64,000 bases of DNA from Hyphomicrobiales bacterium (GCA_900470805.1 UCCA01000011.1:62001-126000), one strand, 5' to 3'; positions 7,963-17,560 are shown, counted from the first letter of the stretch. The notes: a model not told the origin generated them from the sequence alone. Made by a program: numbers and translations.

Positions 7963-8000
7963 GATCATTCCTTTTTAGATATGTTCGTCGCTCGGCGACA

Positions 8001-9458
8001 CTAGTCGGCAGCCAGCGCCGGACGCGCTGCCAAGGCTTTCGCGACGCCCTCGCCGTAGGCGGGATCTGCCTTCGTGCAGTTGTCGACGTGACGCTGTCTC
8101 ACCTCGTCAGAGACGGCTTCCATAGCGCGTGCCGTATTGTTGAAAAGAACTTGGCGCTGTTCGGCTGTCATCATCCGGAAAAAGTTTCCCGGCTGCTCAA
8201 AGTGGTCGACATCTACCCGATGATCCCAATGATCCGCGTCACCTGAGATTTTCAGCGGCGGCTCGCGATATGCAGGCTGCTCCGGCCAGTCGCCGCGCGA
8301 ATTAGGTACATAGGCCTTCGCAGATCCATGGTTTCCATCGACCCGCATAGCGCCGTCCCTGTGGTACGAATTGTGCGGGTTCTTGGGAGCGTTGACCGGG
8401 ATCTGGTGGTGGTTCACACCGAGTCTATAGCGCGCTGCGTCGCCGTAAGAGAACAGGCGTGCTTGCAGCATACGATCCGGAGAGAAGCCGATGCCCGGAA
8501 CCACAGCCGCAGGAGTGAACGAAGCCTGCTCGATCTCGGCGAAGTAGTTTTCCGCATTGCGGTTCAGTTCCATCACGCCAACCTCGATGAGCGGATAGTC
8601 CTTGTGAGGCCAAACCTTTGTAAGGTCGAAGGGGTTCACCGGATGCGTTTCCGCTGCTGTCTCGGGCATCACCTGAACATATAGCGTCCAGCGCGGGAAC
8701 TGGCCGTTCTCGATGCTGTCGTAGAGATCACGGTGATGGCTTTCACGGTCACGGCCGATCAGCTCGGTGGCTTCGGCATCGGTCAGGTTTTTGACGCCCT
8801 GCTGAGTTTTGAAGGTAAACTTCACCCAGAAGCGCTCGTTCGCTCCGTTGATGAAGCTGTAGGTGTGGCTTCCGAAACCGTGCATATGCCGGTACGTTGC
8901 CGGGATCCCGCGCTCGCTCATCACGATCGTGACTTGGTGTAGAGACTCGGGAATTGAAGTCCAGAAATCCCAGTTGGTTTCAGGGTTTCTCATACCAGTG
9001 CGCGGGTCGCGCTTTACCGCATGGTTCAAATCGGGGAAGCGAAGCGGATCACGGAAGAAGAAGACCGGCGTGTTATTTCCAACAAGATCCCAGTTACCCT
9101 GTTCGGTGTAGAACTTGAGTGCAAATCCTCGGATATCACGCTCCGCGTCGGCAGCACCCCGTTCGCCGGCGACAGTCGAGAAGCGAGCGAACATGTCCGT
9201 TTTCTTGCCGACTTGCGCGAAAATGCTCGCACGCGTGTAAGCGGTAATGTCGTTGGTCACCGTGAAAGTGCCGAACGCCCCAGCGCCCTTGGCATGCATG
9301 CGACGCTCGGGAATGACTTCGCGGTCGAAGTGGGCAAGCTTTTCAATCAACCACACGTCTTGGAGAAGGGCGGGACCGCGCGGGCCCGCCGTCTGAATAT
9401 TGAAGTTGTCGACAACGGGCGCTCCCGCCGCGGTCGTCAATGGCTTTTTGCTATCCAT
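8001..9458 (-). CDS. katA: Monofunctional haem catalase (small-subunit clade)
   Basis: Breaks down hydrogen peroxide in the cytoplasm. At 485 residues it fits the small-subunit clade. The distal histidine lies in [16 protein letters not shown] (H55), and the proximal haem tyrosine motif [14 protein letters not shown] is present, as are FFRDP and NHHQIPVN. The start is the ATG at 9458, behind AAAGGGCATCAAAA. Reading further upstream adds a leader without family character. It stands alone, with a terminator separating it from the MFS operon behind it, and probably has its own promoter between 9460 and 9600. Confidence 0.95.
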   Translation of the reverse strand: MDSKKPLTTAAGAPVVDNFNIQTAGPRGPALLQDVWLIEKLAHFDREVIPERRMHAKGAGAFGTFTVTNDITAYTRASIFAQVGKKTDMFARFSTVAGERGAADAERDIRGFALKFYTEQGNWDLVGNNTPVFFFRDPLRFPDLNHAVKRDPRTGMRNPETNWDFWTSIPESLHQVTIVMSERGIPATYRHMHGFGSHTYSFINGANERFWVKFTFKTQQGVKNLTDAEATELIGRDRESHHRDLYDSIENGQFPRWTLYVQVMPETAAETHPVNPFDLTKVWPHKDYPLIEVGVMELNRNAENYFAEIEQASFTPAAVVPGIGFSPDRMLQARLFSYGDAARYRLGVNHHQIPVNAPKNPHNSYHRDGAMRVDGNHGSAKAYVPNSRGDWPEQPAYREPPLKISGDADHWDHRVDVDHFEQPGNFFRMMTAEQRQVLFNNTARAMEAVSDEVRQRHVDNCTKADPAYGEGVAKALAARPALAAD

Positions 9459-9599
9459 TTTTGATGCCCTTTTGATGTTCAGCACGAAAACCGGGGTACC
9501 CGGCCTTGAGGGCAACATCTGCTCCCGGGCGCCTGATCTCAACCTCGGCAAGGGGCGAGAATCTGCCATTATTAGTCCGAGAACTGCCGCACCAAAAAA

Positions 9600-9624
9600 G
9601 ACCCTGCACCAAAGGAGCAGGGTC
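9600..9624 (-). terminator. Rho-independent terminator for the EmrAB-type operon
   Basis: GACCCTGC and GCAGGGTC form a perfect 8-bp stem with a 9-base loop. On the minus strand it is followed by a run of six T. It lies 27 bp after the transporter stop and upstream of the catalase promoter region. Confidence 0.72.
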
Positions 9625-9650
9625 ACTTTTCCAACCGGATCCGCTGTTGT

Positions 9651-11213
9651 TCAGTGAGCGCCAGCACCCCCGCCAGCTGCGGACCGCTTTGCTAACAACA
9701 ACGCCAGGGCGGCAATCGCAAGCACAGTGCCAATGACGGCGAACGTGTCGCTGAATCCCATGATCAATGCCTGCTTTCGTACGACGCGGCCGAGGGCGAC
9801 GATCGATTGCTTTGTCGCCTGAGCCTTGTCGGTCACACCGTGCGACATGAAGTACCCGGTGAGAGTCTCTACGCGCAGGCGCACTTCGTCCCGAGCCATA
9901 GTGACTGACTGTCCGATCACATTTGAGTGGAACTGTTCCCGTTTTGTGAGAATTGTTCCTAGCGAAGCCGTGCCAACGGCTCCGCCAAGGTTTCGGAGCA
10001 TATTCGTAAGACCAGAAGCAGCCGCGGCGTCAGCCGGAGCGATGCCACCCGTGGTGATGGCGGTAATCGGCGTCAGCACTAGCGCCTGCCCGATTGCGCG
10101 GATGATATTTGGTATCCAAAACTGGTCCCCCGCATTGTCCGCTGAGAGATAGATGTTCAGGAAGCAGCTTGCGGCAAAAATCGATATGCCCACAAACCCG
10201 ATGTAGCGGGCGTCGAAACGCTTCATCAAAATGGGCACGAGCGGTATGAGCAGCAGTTGCGGAAGGCCAGTCCACGCGAGAACATAACCGATCTGTTCAG
10301 CGTTGTAGCGTTGAACTTGCCCGAGATACTGAGGAAGTATGTAGACCGTACCGAACAGGGCTATCCCGACAAGCACGTTGACCATCACGCCGATGCCAAA
10401 GTTCCTTTGGGCTAGAAGTCTAAGTTTCACGAGCGGCTTTTCAACGGTCAATTCAATCCATATGAACGCCCCAAGAAACACAGCGGCCACGATACTGAGC
10501 TTCACGATGAATGGTGACGAGAACCAGTCGTCCTTGTTGCCTTCCTCCAGAACAGTCTGGAACGCTGCCAGACCAATCGTCATCGTGACGATCCCGAACC
10601 AATCCCCCTCCTTGAGGAGACCCAAACGCATTGGAGACGGATCCAGCGTAGCTGCCAGTGCAACCGCCATAATCGCGCTCGGAAGCGCATTGATGTAAAA
10701 GATCGTCTGCCAGCCGTAGTTCTCGGTCAGGTAACCGCCAATCGTGGGGCCGATCGCAGGAGCAAAGGTTACCGACAGCGCAAATATTGCAAGACCGAGG
10801 GGTTGCTGGTTCTTGGGAAGCTTGGTGAGAACCATCGTGAAAGCCATCGGAATTAGAACACCGCCGGCAAAGCCCTGCAAACCACGCAGCACGATCATCG
10901 TCCCGAGATCGTGTGCGAACGAACACGCGATCGAGAACAGCGGGAAGAGGACCGAATTGACCAGGATGTAGCGACGAAATGAGAAGACGCTGCTGAAATA
11001 TGCCGTCAAAGGGATAACGACGATCTCGCCGATGAGGTAGGAAGTCGATATCCAAGCCCCGTTATCGACACCTGTGCCGATCCCTCCCTCAATATCGAGT
11101 AGGGATGCGTTCGTGATTTGGATATTCAAGATAGCCATGAACGCGCCGATCATGCCGGCGAGCACGGCAATCCATTCTCGAGCGCTGGCGCTCGAAGTTT
11201 GAGCCGCTGCCAT
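9651..11213 (-). CDS. DHA2-family MFS multidrug efflux permease (EmrB-like)
   Basis: 520 residues with about 14 membrane helices. Recognisable family elements are IQITNASLLDIEGGIG at the end of helix 1, STSYLIGEIVVIPLTAY, VLRGLQGFAGGVLIPMAF, and the motif C-type GPTIGGYLTENYGWQ. It pumps hydrophobic drugs out of the cytoplasm by proton antiport, working with the HlyD-type adaptor encoded 11 bp upstream. The order adaptor-permease, with a divergent TetR gene, is the common arrangement of such pumps. Confidence 0.92.
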   Translation of the reverse strand: MAAAQTSSASAREWIAVLAGMIGAFMAILNIQITNASLLDIEGGIGTGVDNGAWISTSYLIGEIVVIPLTAYFSSVFSFRRYILVNSVLFPLFSIACSFAHDLGTMIVLRGLQGFAGGVLIPMAFTMVLTKLPKNQQPLGLAIFALSVTFAPAIGPTIGGYLTENYGWQTIFYINALPSAIMAVALAATLDPSPMRLGLLKEGDWFGIVTMTIGLAAFQTVLEEGNKDDWFSSPFIVKLSIVAAVFLGAFIWIELTVEKPLVKLRLLAQRNFGIGVMVNVLVGIALFGTVYILPQYLGQVQRYNAEQIGYVLAWTGLPQLLLIPLVPILMKRFDARYIGFVGISIFAASCFLNIYLSADNAGDQFWIPNIIRAIGQALVLTPITAITTGGIAPADAAAASGLTNMLRNLGGAVGTASLGTILTKREQFHSNVIGQSVTMARDEVRLRVETLTGYFMSHGVTDKAQATKQSIVALGRVVRKQALIMGFSDTFAVIGTVLAIAALALLLAKRSAAGGGAGAH

Positions 11214-11224
11214 GTCGAAAACTC

Positions 11225-12409
11225 CTACTTGTCGGTGCCGGACCGAATGTCGATTACCGGCTGCACTGACATACCTGGCCGAAGCGTGCCGTCCTTAACG
11301 TCATCGCTCTTGAGGACGATTTTCACCGGTATGCGCTGAACGACCTTGGTGAAGTTTCCCGTGGCGTTGTCAGGTGGCAGAAGCGCGAATTCCTGGCCAC
11401 TCGCAGGCGCAATGCTATCAACGTGTCCGCTGTATCGCTTGTCAGGGAACATATCGACATCGATTTCGACTTCCTGCCCAGGCCGAACGTCGGTCAACTG
11501 CGTCTCCTTGTAGTTTGCGATTACGTAAACTTGTTGTGTGGGAACCAGTGACATCAGCTGTGTACCCGCTTGGACGTACTGACCCGTACGGAGCGTTCTG
11601 TTGCCGACGGTTCCTTCAACAGGAGCGATGACAGTCGTGTAACCGAGGTTCAACTCAGCCTGTCGTTGGCTGGCCTGCGCTCTAGCGACGTTCGCCTTGG
11701 CCTGCGCGATCTGGGCATCAATGAGCAACACCTGTTTCTGAGCTGTTTCGAGGGCGGCCTCATCGCGTGAAATGGTCGCCTTCGCGACGGCGATTTGAGA
11801 GGCCGCCTGCTGAGCTGTCTGCACCGGGGCATAGCCGCTTGTCGCCAGATTGGAATAGCGTTTGTTGTTCTGCTCCGCGTACAGCTCATTCGCCTTGTCT
11901 ACCTCAAGTGTAGCTCTTGCGGCGGCGATGTTGGACTGTTGAATATCCAAGGATGCCTTGCTGGCGTCCAAGGTCGCCTGGGCCGCGAGAACGTCGGCGT
12001 TCGCTTGATCGAGCGCGGCCGTAAAGTCGCGATCATCGATGCGAGCCAGAGGTTCGCCAGCCTTTACCGACTGGTTGTCAGATACCAGGACTTCCTTCAG
12101 ATAGCCCGAAATCTTCGGCGCGATCGCCGTGCTGTCCGCTTTCACATAGGCGTCGTCGGTCTCGACTTGAAAACGGGCGACCGTCCAGTAGTTGTGGCCA
12201 TAGTAAGCAACGCCGGCCAGCAAAATCAGTCCACCGACGACGAGCACCCCACGCCCACGCTTGCGCTTTCTTGGCGCGGGGTCAACGCCCGGGAGTGACG
12301 CACCTAGTGCAAGCTCCTGCGCGACTTTTGCTGGGGGTTCCCCAAGTGGTGGGTTCGTTTTTTCCGCGACCGGCTTTGAGGGGTTCAGCAGGCGGACGTT
12401 ATCTGTCAT
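11225..12409 (-). CDS. HlyD/EmrA-type membrane fusion protein
   Basis: A 394-residue periplasmic adaptor. There is a proline- and lysine-rich cytoplasmic start, one membrane anchor (about residues 50-70, VLVVGGLILLAGVAYYGHNYW), and a lipoyl/barrel-sandwich half (VETDDAYVKADSTAIAPKISGY). Long alpha-helical hairpins rich in Ala, Gln and Ser follow (about 135-250), then the second lipoyl half GYTTVIAPVEGTVGNRTLR and a beta-barrel. It bridges the inner-membrane permease to an outer-membrane factor, which is not encoded here. First gene of a two-gene operon; the permease follows after 11 bp. Confidence 0.92.
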   Translation of the reverse strand: MTDNVRLLNPSKPVAEKTNPPLGEPPAKVAQELALGASLPGVDPAPRKRKRGRGVLVVGGLILLAGVAYYGHNYWTVARFQVETDDAYVKADSTAIAPKISGYLKEVLVSDNQSVKAGEPLARIDDRDFTAALDQANADVLAAQATLDASKASLDIQQSNIAAARATLEVDKANELYAEQNNKRYSNLATSGYAPVQTAQQAASQIAVAKATISRDEAALETAQKQVLLIDAQIAQAKANVARAQASQRQAELNLGYTTVIAPVEGTVGNRTLRTGQYVQAGTQLMSLVPTQQVYVIANYKETQLTDVRPGQEVEIDVDMFPDKRYSGHVDSIAPASGQEFALLPPDNATGNFTKVVQRIPVKIVLKSDDVKDGTLRPGMSVQPVIDIRSGTDK

Positions 12410-12450
12410 GACGATATCTCGGTTGAGCGTTATTTAGGAAACTTGCTGTG

Positions 12451-12515
12451 TTCCAAAATATGCTGTACTTGAGAAACGGTCAATTGGTTTTGGAAAATAA
12501 TGATGGTCCAAAATA
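12451..12515. promoter_or_regulatory. Candidate TetR operator region with repeated TCCAAAA
   Basis: Between the divergent adaptor and TetR genes, TTCCAAAA (12451-12458) and TTTTGGAA (12488-12495) form an inverted repeat. A third copy, TCCAAAATA, lies at 12507, just inside the TetR gene start. This is the expected position for an operator shared by both promoters. Assignment to this TetR protein is inference from position. Confidence 0.42.
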
Positions 12516-13159
12516 GTATCGAAGTTAAAAGGCCACGTGGCCGCCCACAAACCCGCTGCGACGAGGACACAAGGTCTGTGATAGTGGACGCTGCTTGCTG
12601 TTCGTTTCGGGAAGGCGGCTACGAGGCCACGAGCATCACCGCTATAGCGCAAATTGCGGGCGTCTCGACCAAGACGCTCTATCGCCTCTTTCCGGCGAAA
12701 TCCGATCTCTTCTCAGCGGTCGTAAGCGCGCGCATCGACGATTTCCTACTTCGCTTGGACATCTCCGCGCTGAGGGATCATCCGGTAGCCGACGGACTGG
12801 AGCGCATCTTATCTGCATATGGCGAGCTTACACTTTCAGAGCGCACCGTTACTTTGCTGAAACTCATTGTCAGCGAGTCCGACCGTTTCCCTGAGATCGC
12901 GACAGCCTTCTACGTGAAGGCGATCGAGCGAACGAATGACGTCATGGAGGAATATCTCAGGTCCAGGGTTGACGCTGGGGTCCTAAAACTCGAAGACCCG
13001 CACGTCGCTTGCGGGATGCTGCGAGGCATGATGATAATGGAGCCGCAGCGATCCGCTCTGCTTGGACAGGTTTCATATCCAAGCAAAGAAGAGATCGTAG
13101 CCAGAGCGCGAATGTGCGTCTCCATTTTCTTGCAGGGTGCGATCGCGCCAGCGTGCTAG
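12500..13159 (+). CDS. TetR/AcrR family repressor of the EmrAB-type pump
   Basis: 219 residues with a basic N-terminus (KRPRGRPQTR). The TetR helix-turn-helix is at about residues 25-70 (AACCSFREGGYEATSITAIA; GVSTKTLYRLFPAKSDLFSA). The C-terminal part resembles AcrR-type ligand domains of efflux regulators. It is transcribed divergently from the adaptor/permease operon with a repeat-rich 90-bp spacer, so it very probably represses that pump and itself. ATGATG at 12500 allows a start three bases later. Confidence 0.9.
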   Translation: MMVQNSIEVKRPRGRPQTRCDEDTRSVIVDAACCSFREGGYEATSITAIAQIAGVSTKTLYRLFPAKSDLFSAVVSARIDDFLLRLDISALRDHPVADGLERILSAYGELTLSERTVTLLKLIVSESDRFPEIATAFYVKAIERTNDVMEEYLRSRVDAGVLKLEDPHVACGMLRGMMIMEPQRSALLGQVSYPSKEEIVARARMCVSIFLQGAIAPAC

Positions 13160-13204
13160 CCGCAAGGCTCGCGCGCCCCTCTTTTGATACGAGCTCGGAG
13201 CCGA

Positions 13205-13879
13205 CTATCCCACCCCCGTCAACTGCCCGATGCTGTCGAGTAGATCATCGCGAAGCCCGACCTGTTTTAGATGGTGAATCGTGTCGGAGAGATACTCAAG
13301 CCCACTGCCCAACGGGCCACTAGCATTCCGTAGGCGGTCGGCGATAACCTCAGGCGTGAGCTCGCCGACAAAGCTCTTCGCGCTGGGATTCGCCACGAAA
13401 ATGATTGCGCGGAACACCTCCGCCTTGCTGTGAACCTCGACCCATTCGGCCTGGTAGCCATCGCTAAACATCTCGCGACGCCAAACAAGAAGAAGCTCTT
13501 CGCGTTCGCGGCCCTTGGGTAATTTGTAGGCAACGCCCTCCGCGTGTCCCCCTTCGTTCAACGCCAAGAAAAGGGAAGGATTCTGTGGCGTACCCCTCCC
13601 AAACGGTGCCGAGAGACAGAAACTTCGATGCCAGCCCTCCAAAGAGGCCGCGACACGCTCTTCGAAGTCGAACGCGGGGTTCCAGATCAACGAGCCATAA
13701 GCGAAAATCCAAACCTGTTGTTGTCCATACAAACAGCGAAGAGTGTCGTCGAGACTCTCTTCCAATTGCTGATCAGTTAATGCTTGAAGCCCGGGGATCG
13801 CTCTTGCTCGTTCTAGGAACGTGCCGTCGAGGAGGCCATTACGAGTAATCGCGTGCCGCTCATGATCCGGAAGAGGCAT
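13205..13879 (-). CDS. chaC: ChaC-type gamma-glutamylcyclotransferase (glutathione-specific)
   Basis: About 224 residues. The substrate-loop motif VWIFAYGSLIWNPAF (about residues 58-72) is intact. HAEGVAYKL and VWRREMFSDGYQAEW follow; the glutamate in RREM is the expected catalytic base of the family. It cleaves glutathione to 5-oxoproline and Cys-Gly. The ATG at 13879 is preferred; a GTG at 13888 would begin 3 bp after the HxlR stop. It forms an operon with the upstream HxlR regulator on the same strand. Compare the degenerate relative at 24841. Confidence 0.87.
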   Translation of the reverse strand: MPLPDHERHAITRNGLLDGTFLERARAIPGLQALTDQQLEESLDDTLRCLYGQQQVWIFAYGSLIWNPAFDFEERVAASLEGWHRSFCLSAPFGRGTPQNPSLFLALNEGGHAEGVAYKLPKGREREELLLVWRREMFSDGYQAEWVEVHSKAEVFRAIIFVANPSAKSFVGELTPEVIADRLRNASGPLGSGLEYLSDTIHHLKQVGLRDDLLDSIGQLTGVG

Positions 13880-13891
13880 TGTGGACACTGC

Positions 13892-14341
13892 TTACTGACC
13901 CTGTTCATTCGACCGCAGAACGAAGCGCGGCAGGGTTATGGTTTCGCCGGTATGTCGGTCGACAGTAATCGGATCGGCCTCGAGACCCGTCTGTGTATCG
14001 ACGAAACTGACGGACCCGCTTGCCTCAGAGAAGTTCCGGTTCCCAAAACCGACCATTGCCTGCACGACACTTTGAAAGTCGCGACCCATATCGGTCAGAA
14101 CATACTCATCACGAGGCGGATGCTCGCTATAGCGTCGGCGAACCAGAAACCCGCTATCAACCAAATTCGACAGACGACCGGTCAGAATATTCGGTGCGAT
14201 ATTCATGCTGCGTTGAAATTCATCGAACCGAGTTTTCCCCTTGATCGCGTCTCGAAGGATCAAAATCGTCCATTGGTCCCCAACGCGTTCCAGCGTTTGA
14301 GCAACTGGGCATTCCATCGTCGCAAGGCTTTTACGTTTCAC
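13892..14341 (-). CDS. HxlR family transcriptional regulator
   Basis: 149 residues. The N-terminal CPVAQTLERVGDQWTILILRD is the family signature, with the conserved cysteine that senses aldehydes or oxidants in several relatives. The winged helix continues through RFDEFQRSMNIAPNILTGRLSNLVDSG, with the wing at YSEHPPRDEYVLTDMG. The start lies next to an intergenic region shared with the divergent acetyltransferase gene, which holds an AGTAACT direct repeat. It is followed within 15 bp by the ChaC gene, so it may control glutathione turnover. Confidence 0.92.
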   Translation of the reverse strand: MKRKSLATMECPVAQTLERVGDQWTILILRDAIKGKTRFDEFQRSMNIAPNILTGRLSNLVDSGFLVRRRYSEHPPRDEYVLTDMGRDFQSVVQAMVGFGNRNFSEASGSVSFVDTQTGLEADPITVDRHTGETITLPRFVLRSNEQGQ

Positions 14342-14372
14342 ACCGACTTCCCTTCTCCGGCAAGGCTACCGC

Positions 14373-14397
14373 AGTAACTTTTATTATGCAAGTAACT
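14373..14397. promoter_or_regulatory. AGTAACT direct repeats with ATTATGCAAGTAAC, candidate HxlR site
   Basis: AGTAACT occurs at 14373-14379 and 14391-14397 (18-bp period). The 14-mer ATTATGCAAGTAAC at 14383-14396 is repeated exactly at 51182-51195. The site lies between the divergent HxlR and acetyltransferase genes, so HxlR binding is plausible but not shown. Confidence 0.45.
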
Positions 14398-14434
14398 ATG
14401 GTAGCTCATTCCCGCATCGTGAGAGGACAGAACA

Positions 14435-15211
14435 ATGGACCTTACAGTACTCGACAACCCGATTTGGCACGCGCTGGCGAACGAGCACAACAAGTTTTCG
14501 CTCGGCGGGGACAACGCCAAGCGCTATCCCGCCGACGTCGCGCCGTTTGCTGCGCTAAAAACCGGTATTCCTGAGGCCTTCAAAGAGTTGGCCGCTACAT
14601 TAGACGTTGGTCAATCGGTTGCGCTTTTCACAGACGTTGCCCCCGTTCTTCCGAGCGGTTGGCGTGTGGTTCGACAACGACCGATCGACCAGATGATATG
14701 CACACTAGCAACCGACAGCGAAAAATTTCAGCCAGTCCGCCTCACGGTCGCGGATGTGAACGAGATGATAAGTCTAACCAAAATTACTGAGCCAGGCCCT
14801 TTTGCGGAGCAGACTATCGCCATGGGCGCATTTTTCGGTGTGAGGTCGGCCGAGGGGCAGCTTATCGCCATGGCGGGTACGCGCCTTGCTCTGCCGCGGT
14901 TCACCGAGATCAGCGCTGTCTGCACTCACCCGGACCACACAGGAAAAGGCTTGGCTCGAGACTTGGTCTCGTTCCTGAGCAAGCGAATACTCGGCGGGGG
15001 ACGAATCCCTTTCCTGCACGTGAAAGGAGAGAACCGCGCCGCACAGGTCTACGAGCGGGTTGGGTTCACTCACCGCGCGTCGCTAATTCTATCAGTCATT
15101 GCAAATACGGACGCCCGAGGACCCGAGAGGGGACGGCGGCGGCGGGCGAAGCACAGCACCCCCGACGAGCGGGGTAGTAACTTGCACAATGAAAGCCACG
15201 AGCAAGGTTGA
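14435..15211 (+). CDS. GNAT family N-acetyltransferase (FR47-like)
   Basis: 258 residues with an N-terminal extension of about 110 residues, then a GNAT fold. Acetyl-CoA-binding motif A reads ISAVCTHPDHTGKGLARDLVSFLSKRI (cited here only as its core V-x3-P-x3-GKGLA, residues about 165-185). Motif B holds FLHVKGENRAAQVYERVGF. The substrate is unknown; such enzymes often detoxify amines. AGGACAGAACA precedes the ATG. The last roughly 30 residues are Arg/Gly/Ser-rich and unlike the rest, perhaps a tail gained by loss of the native stop. Confidence 0.82.
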   Translation: MDLTVLDNPIWHALANEHNKFSLGGDNAKRYPADVAPFAALKTGIPEAFKELAATLDVGQSVALFTDVAPVLPSGWRVVRQRPIDQMICTLATDSEKFQPVRLTVADVNEMISLTKITEPGPFAEQTIAMGAFFGVRSAEGQLIAMAGTRLALPRFTEISAVCTHPDHTGKGLARDLVSFLSKRILGGGRIPFLHVKGENRAAQVYERVGFTHRASLILSVIANTDARGPERGRRRRAKHSTPDERGSNLHNESHEQG

Positions 15212-15248
15212 CCGTACTAAATTGCGTGCAGTTCACAAGGAGGAACTC

Positions 15249-15770
15249 ATGACTTACGTCCATGGCAATTTTGGGACCAACCCGAGCCTCATGCCGAGCA
15301 AGACCCGCGGGCCTAAGGCCCAAGCGTTCGAGGCACCGGTCGGGTCAACCTCATCAGCACCGCGTTCGGCTACTGGGGATTCAGAAACCGGAAGCACGGC
15401 AAAGCTTTTTGGTGCCCTATGGTCACTTCAAACTGGCCCCCAGGCCGATGCACCCAGCCAAGCATCCGGAAAAAGTCCCGAAGAGGAGTTTGGCGAACTA
15501 GCCGACATGTCCATTGGAGACCGCTTGATGCAACAGTATCTCGGCGAACACGGACTCACACAGGAAGATCTCGCCAGCATGCCAGCCGAAGAACGAGAGA
15601 AGATTGTCGAAGAGGTTCGCAACCAAGTCTTGGAAGCCGCCAAGCAACAGGGTCATCTCGCATCGCAGCAACAAGGCCCGGGTAATGACGTGTCAGCGCT
15701 AGGTGCATTGCAAGGGCTGGGACAGACGGATCTCCGCAGCGGCGACAACGACAAGCCGGACGGCAGCTGA
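15249..15770 (+). CDS. Hydrophilic protein of unknown function
   Basis: 173 residues, starting at the ATG at 15249 behind a strong CAAGGAGGAACTC site. There is no signal peptide or membrane segment. The N-terminal 80 residues are Ser/Gly/Pro/Ala-rich and look disordered. Residues 95-140 (SIGDRLMQQYLGEHGLTQED, then EEREKIVEEVRNQVLEAAKQ) are predicted helical, and the tail is Gln/Gly/Asp-rich. I do not recognise a family with confidence. Similar helical segments are seen in short conserved proteins of rhizobia, but no role can be assigned. Confidence 0.6.
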   Translation: MTYVHGNFGTNPSLMPSKTRGPKAQAFEAPVGSTSSAPRSATGDSETGSTAKLFGALWSLQTGPQADAPSQASGKSPEEEFGELADMSIGDRLMQQYLGEHGLTQEDLASMPAEEREKIVEEVRNQVLEAAKQQGHLASQQQGPGNDVSALGALQGLGQTDLRSGDNDKPDGS

Positions 15771-15836
15771 TTCATACAAGTCAGGAAACCGCTTGCGCTC
15801 ACGAAGGCTTCTTTCAACTACGGAAAGGCTATAATT

Positions 15837-17021
15837 TTGACCGACGACGATATCGTTATCTGCAGCCCGGTACGTACAGCTATCGGCGCGTTCAATGGAT
15901 CTCAAGAGCATATCGGCGATAGAGCTTGGCAGCACAGCCATCCGCGCTGCGATCGACCGGTCAGGCTTGCCTCCCGCCACGATCGATTCTGCGATCATGG
16001 GAAACGTCGTCCAACAGGCAACAAGATGAACCCCGCGCGCCAAGCGTCTGTAGAGGGCGGGCTGCCTGTCTCGGTGCCCGCCTATACAGTCAATCGTGTG
16101 TGTGGCTCGGGAGCGCAAGCTGTGGTCTCCGCGGCTCTTGAAGTGAAGGCTGGAATAGCGAAATTCGCTATCGCGGGCGGCATGGAAAATATGGACAGAG
16201 CACCCTTCTTGCTGCCCGATGGCCGCTGGGGCCATCGGCTCGGCGCAGCGCAGATACTCGACAGCATGCTGACTGATGGTCTTGAGGACGCTTTTTCCGG
16301 CAAGCATTCGGGATGGCATACCGAGGATCTCGTGGCCAATCTTGGGATCACACGTGGGGCGCAGGACGAATGGGCTGAGCGCTCCCAGTCGAGGTTCGCT
16401 CGATCTCAAGGTGCGGGCCATTTTGCGGCCGAGGTCGTTCCTGTATCTGTCCGAGATAAGAACGGTGTGACACTCTTCGAGAAAGACGAAGCGCCCCGCC
16501 CTCAAACGACCGCGGAGGTACTATCAAAGCTGAAGCCCGCGTTCCGTCCAGATGGCACTATAACAGCTGGTAACGCGCCGGGTCTGAACAGTGGGGCTTC
16601 AGCAATGCTGGTCACCACACAATCGAACGCCCGACACCATGGAGTGGAAATAGCTGCAAAGCTGTCTGGCTTTGGAATCGCTGCCGTCGAGCCGGCGATG
16701 TTTGGTCTTGGACCCGTGCCAGCTATCGATCGAGCGTTAGCTCAAGCTGGATGGACAATATCCGATGTCGAGCGTGTCGAAATCAACGAGGCGTATGCAG
16801 CTGTACCGCTGGCGGTCATAGCGCGAAGCGGAATTCCTGCAGAGCTCGTCAATGTCGATGGCGGTGCTATTGCTCATGGCCACCCTATTGGAGCGACAGG
16901 CGCGGTTCTGATTACCCGACTAATCCACTCGATGATAAGAGACGGCATTCGAAAAGGTCTCGTGGCGCTTTGCATCGGCGGCGGTCAAGGTATCGCGATC
17001 GCGATCGAAGTACCGGCCTGA
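15837..17021 (+). pseudogene. Thiolase (acetyl-CoA acetyltransferase type) with two compensating frameshifts
   Basis: Reads as a 394-residue thiolase with the active cysteine in VNRVCGSGAQAV, NEAYAAV, GGAIAHGHPIGATGA and CIGGGQG all present. However, codons between about 15897 and 16018 are out of register. The expected sequence LKSISAIELGSTAIRAAIDR and DSAIMGNVVQQ is found one base over (+1 frame). One extra base near 15896 and one missing base near 16018 (a G in CAGGCAAC) would restore it. The product as read has about 40 scrambled residues in the N-terminal domain, so it is probably inactive unless these are sequencing errors. A TTG start behind GGAAAGG is used. Confidence 0.82.
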
Positions 17022-17025
17022 AAAA

Positions 17026-17054
17026 GAAGCGCCCGACATTTAGCCGGGCGCTTC
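17026..17054. terminator. Bidirectional terminator hairpin
   Basis: GAAGCGCCCG and CGGGCGCTTC form a perfect 10-bp stem with a 9-base loop, placed between the convergent thiolase and SnoaL-like genes. On the minus strand it is followed by TTTTTC, so it mainly ends the minus-strand transcript. Confidence 0.77.
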
Positions 17055-17059
17055 CATCG

Positions 17060-17560
17060 CTAGAAGTGATGAACAGTATCTTCGGCGACGTTTTCCACCC
17101 GTTTATGGCGGACTCTCCATTGGCCGTCGTCGAGCTTGGTAAGCGTATCTGTAACCATTGCGTACGAGATCAGTTTCGGAAAATGGGCGTCATACTCCAT
17201 GATTCTCATTGGCTCCGCTTTTAGTCGCTGCGCGTCCGCGCTTGGGGCGATCCGAATGAGCAAGATGTAGTAGGATACGATTACATCCCCGTCGTCCCCG
17301 TATAAGACGACATGATTGCAATTGTGTCTCCTGACCCCGTGGGTGATGGGTTCATACGCTTTAAGAAATTCCGCGAGCGCCGGCTTGCCGACACTTCGAC
17401 CAAGTGGATGATCGACGATCACGTCACCCGTGAAAGCCGAGAGAAGTTTATCGACTTCCCACCTGTCGAATAAGAAATTGATACGATTCACAAAATTGAC
17501 CGCCTCCACGATCGTTTGGGCATCAGGCAAGGCGTGTGCCGGGAGATCATGTTCGTTCAT
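17060..17560 (-). CDS. SnoaL/NTF2-fold protein
   Basis: A 166-residue cone-shaped alpha+beta barrel protein of the SnoaL type: FVNRINFLFDRWEVDKLLSAF, GDVIVDHPLGRSVGK, HNCNHVVLYGDDGDVIVSYY and WRVRHKRVENV. Members are cyclases, dehydratases or binding proteins for small aromatic or polyketide-like ligands. The ATG at 17560 follows GAAGGAGCCAGTA. It resembles the protein at 18926 (both have VNRVNWLFETW/VNRINFLFDRW), so they are probably paralogues flanking a MarR gene and an SDR gene. It is divergent from the MarR gene at 17652, sharing a promoter region with an operator. Confidence 0.77.
   Translation of the reverse strand: MNEHDLPAHALPDAQTIVEAVNFVNRINFLFDRWEVDKLLSAFTGDVIVDHPLGRSVGKPALAEFLKAYEPITHGVRRHNCNHVVLYGDDGDVIVSYYILLIRIAPSADAQRLKAEPMRIMEYDAHFPKLISYAMVTDTLTKLDDGQWRVRHKRVENVAEDTVHHF

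Noticed and set aside
15699..16505. Long minus-strand reading frame (268 codons) across the thiolase
   Set aside because: It lies antisense to a gene with clear thiolase motifs and has no recognisable protein features or ribosome-binding site.
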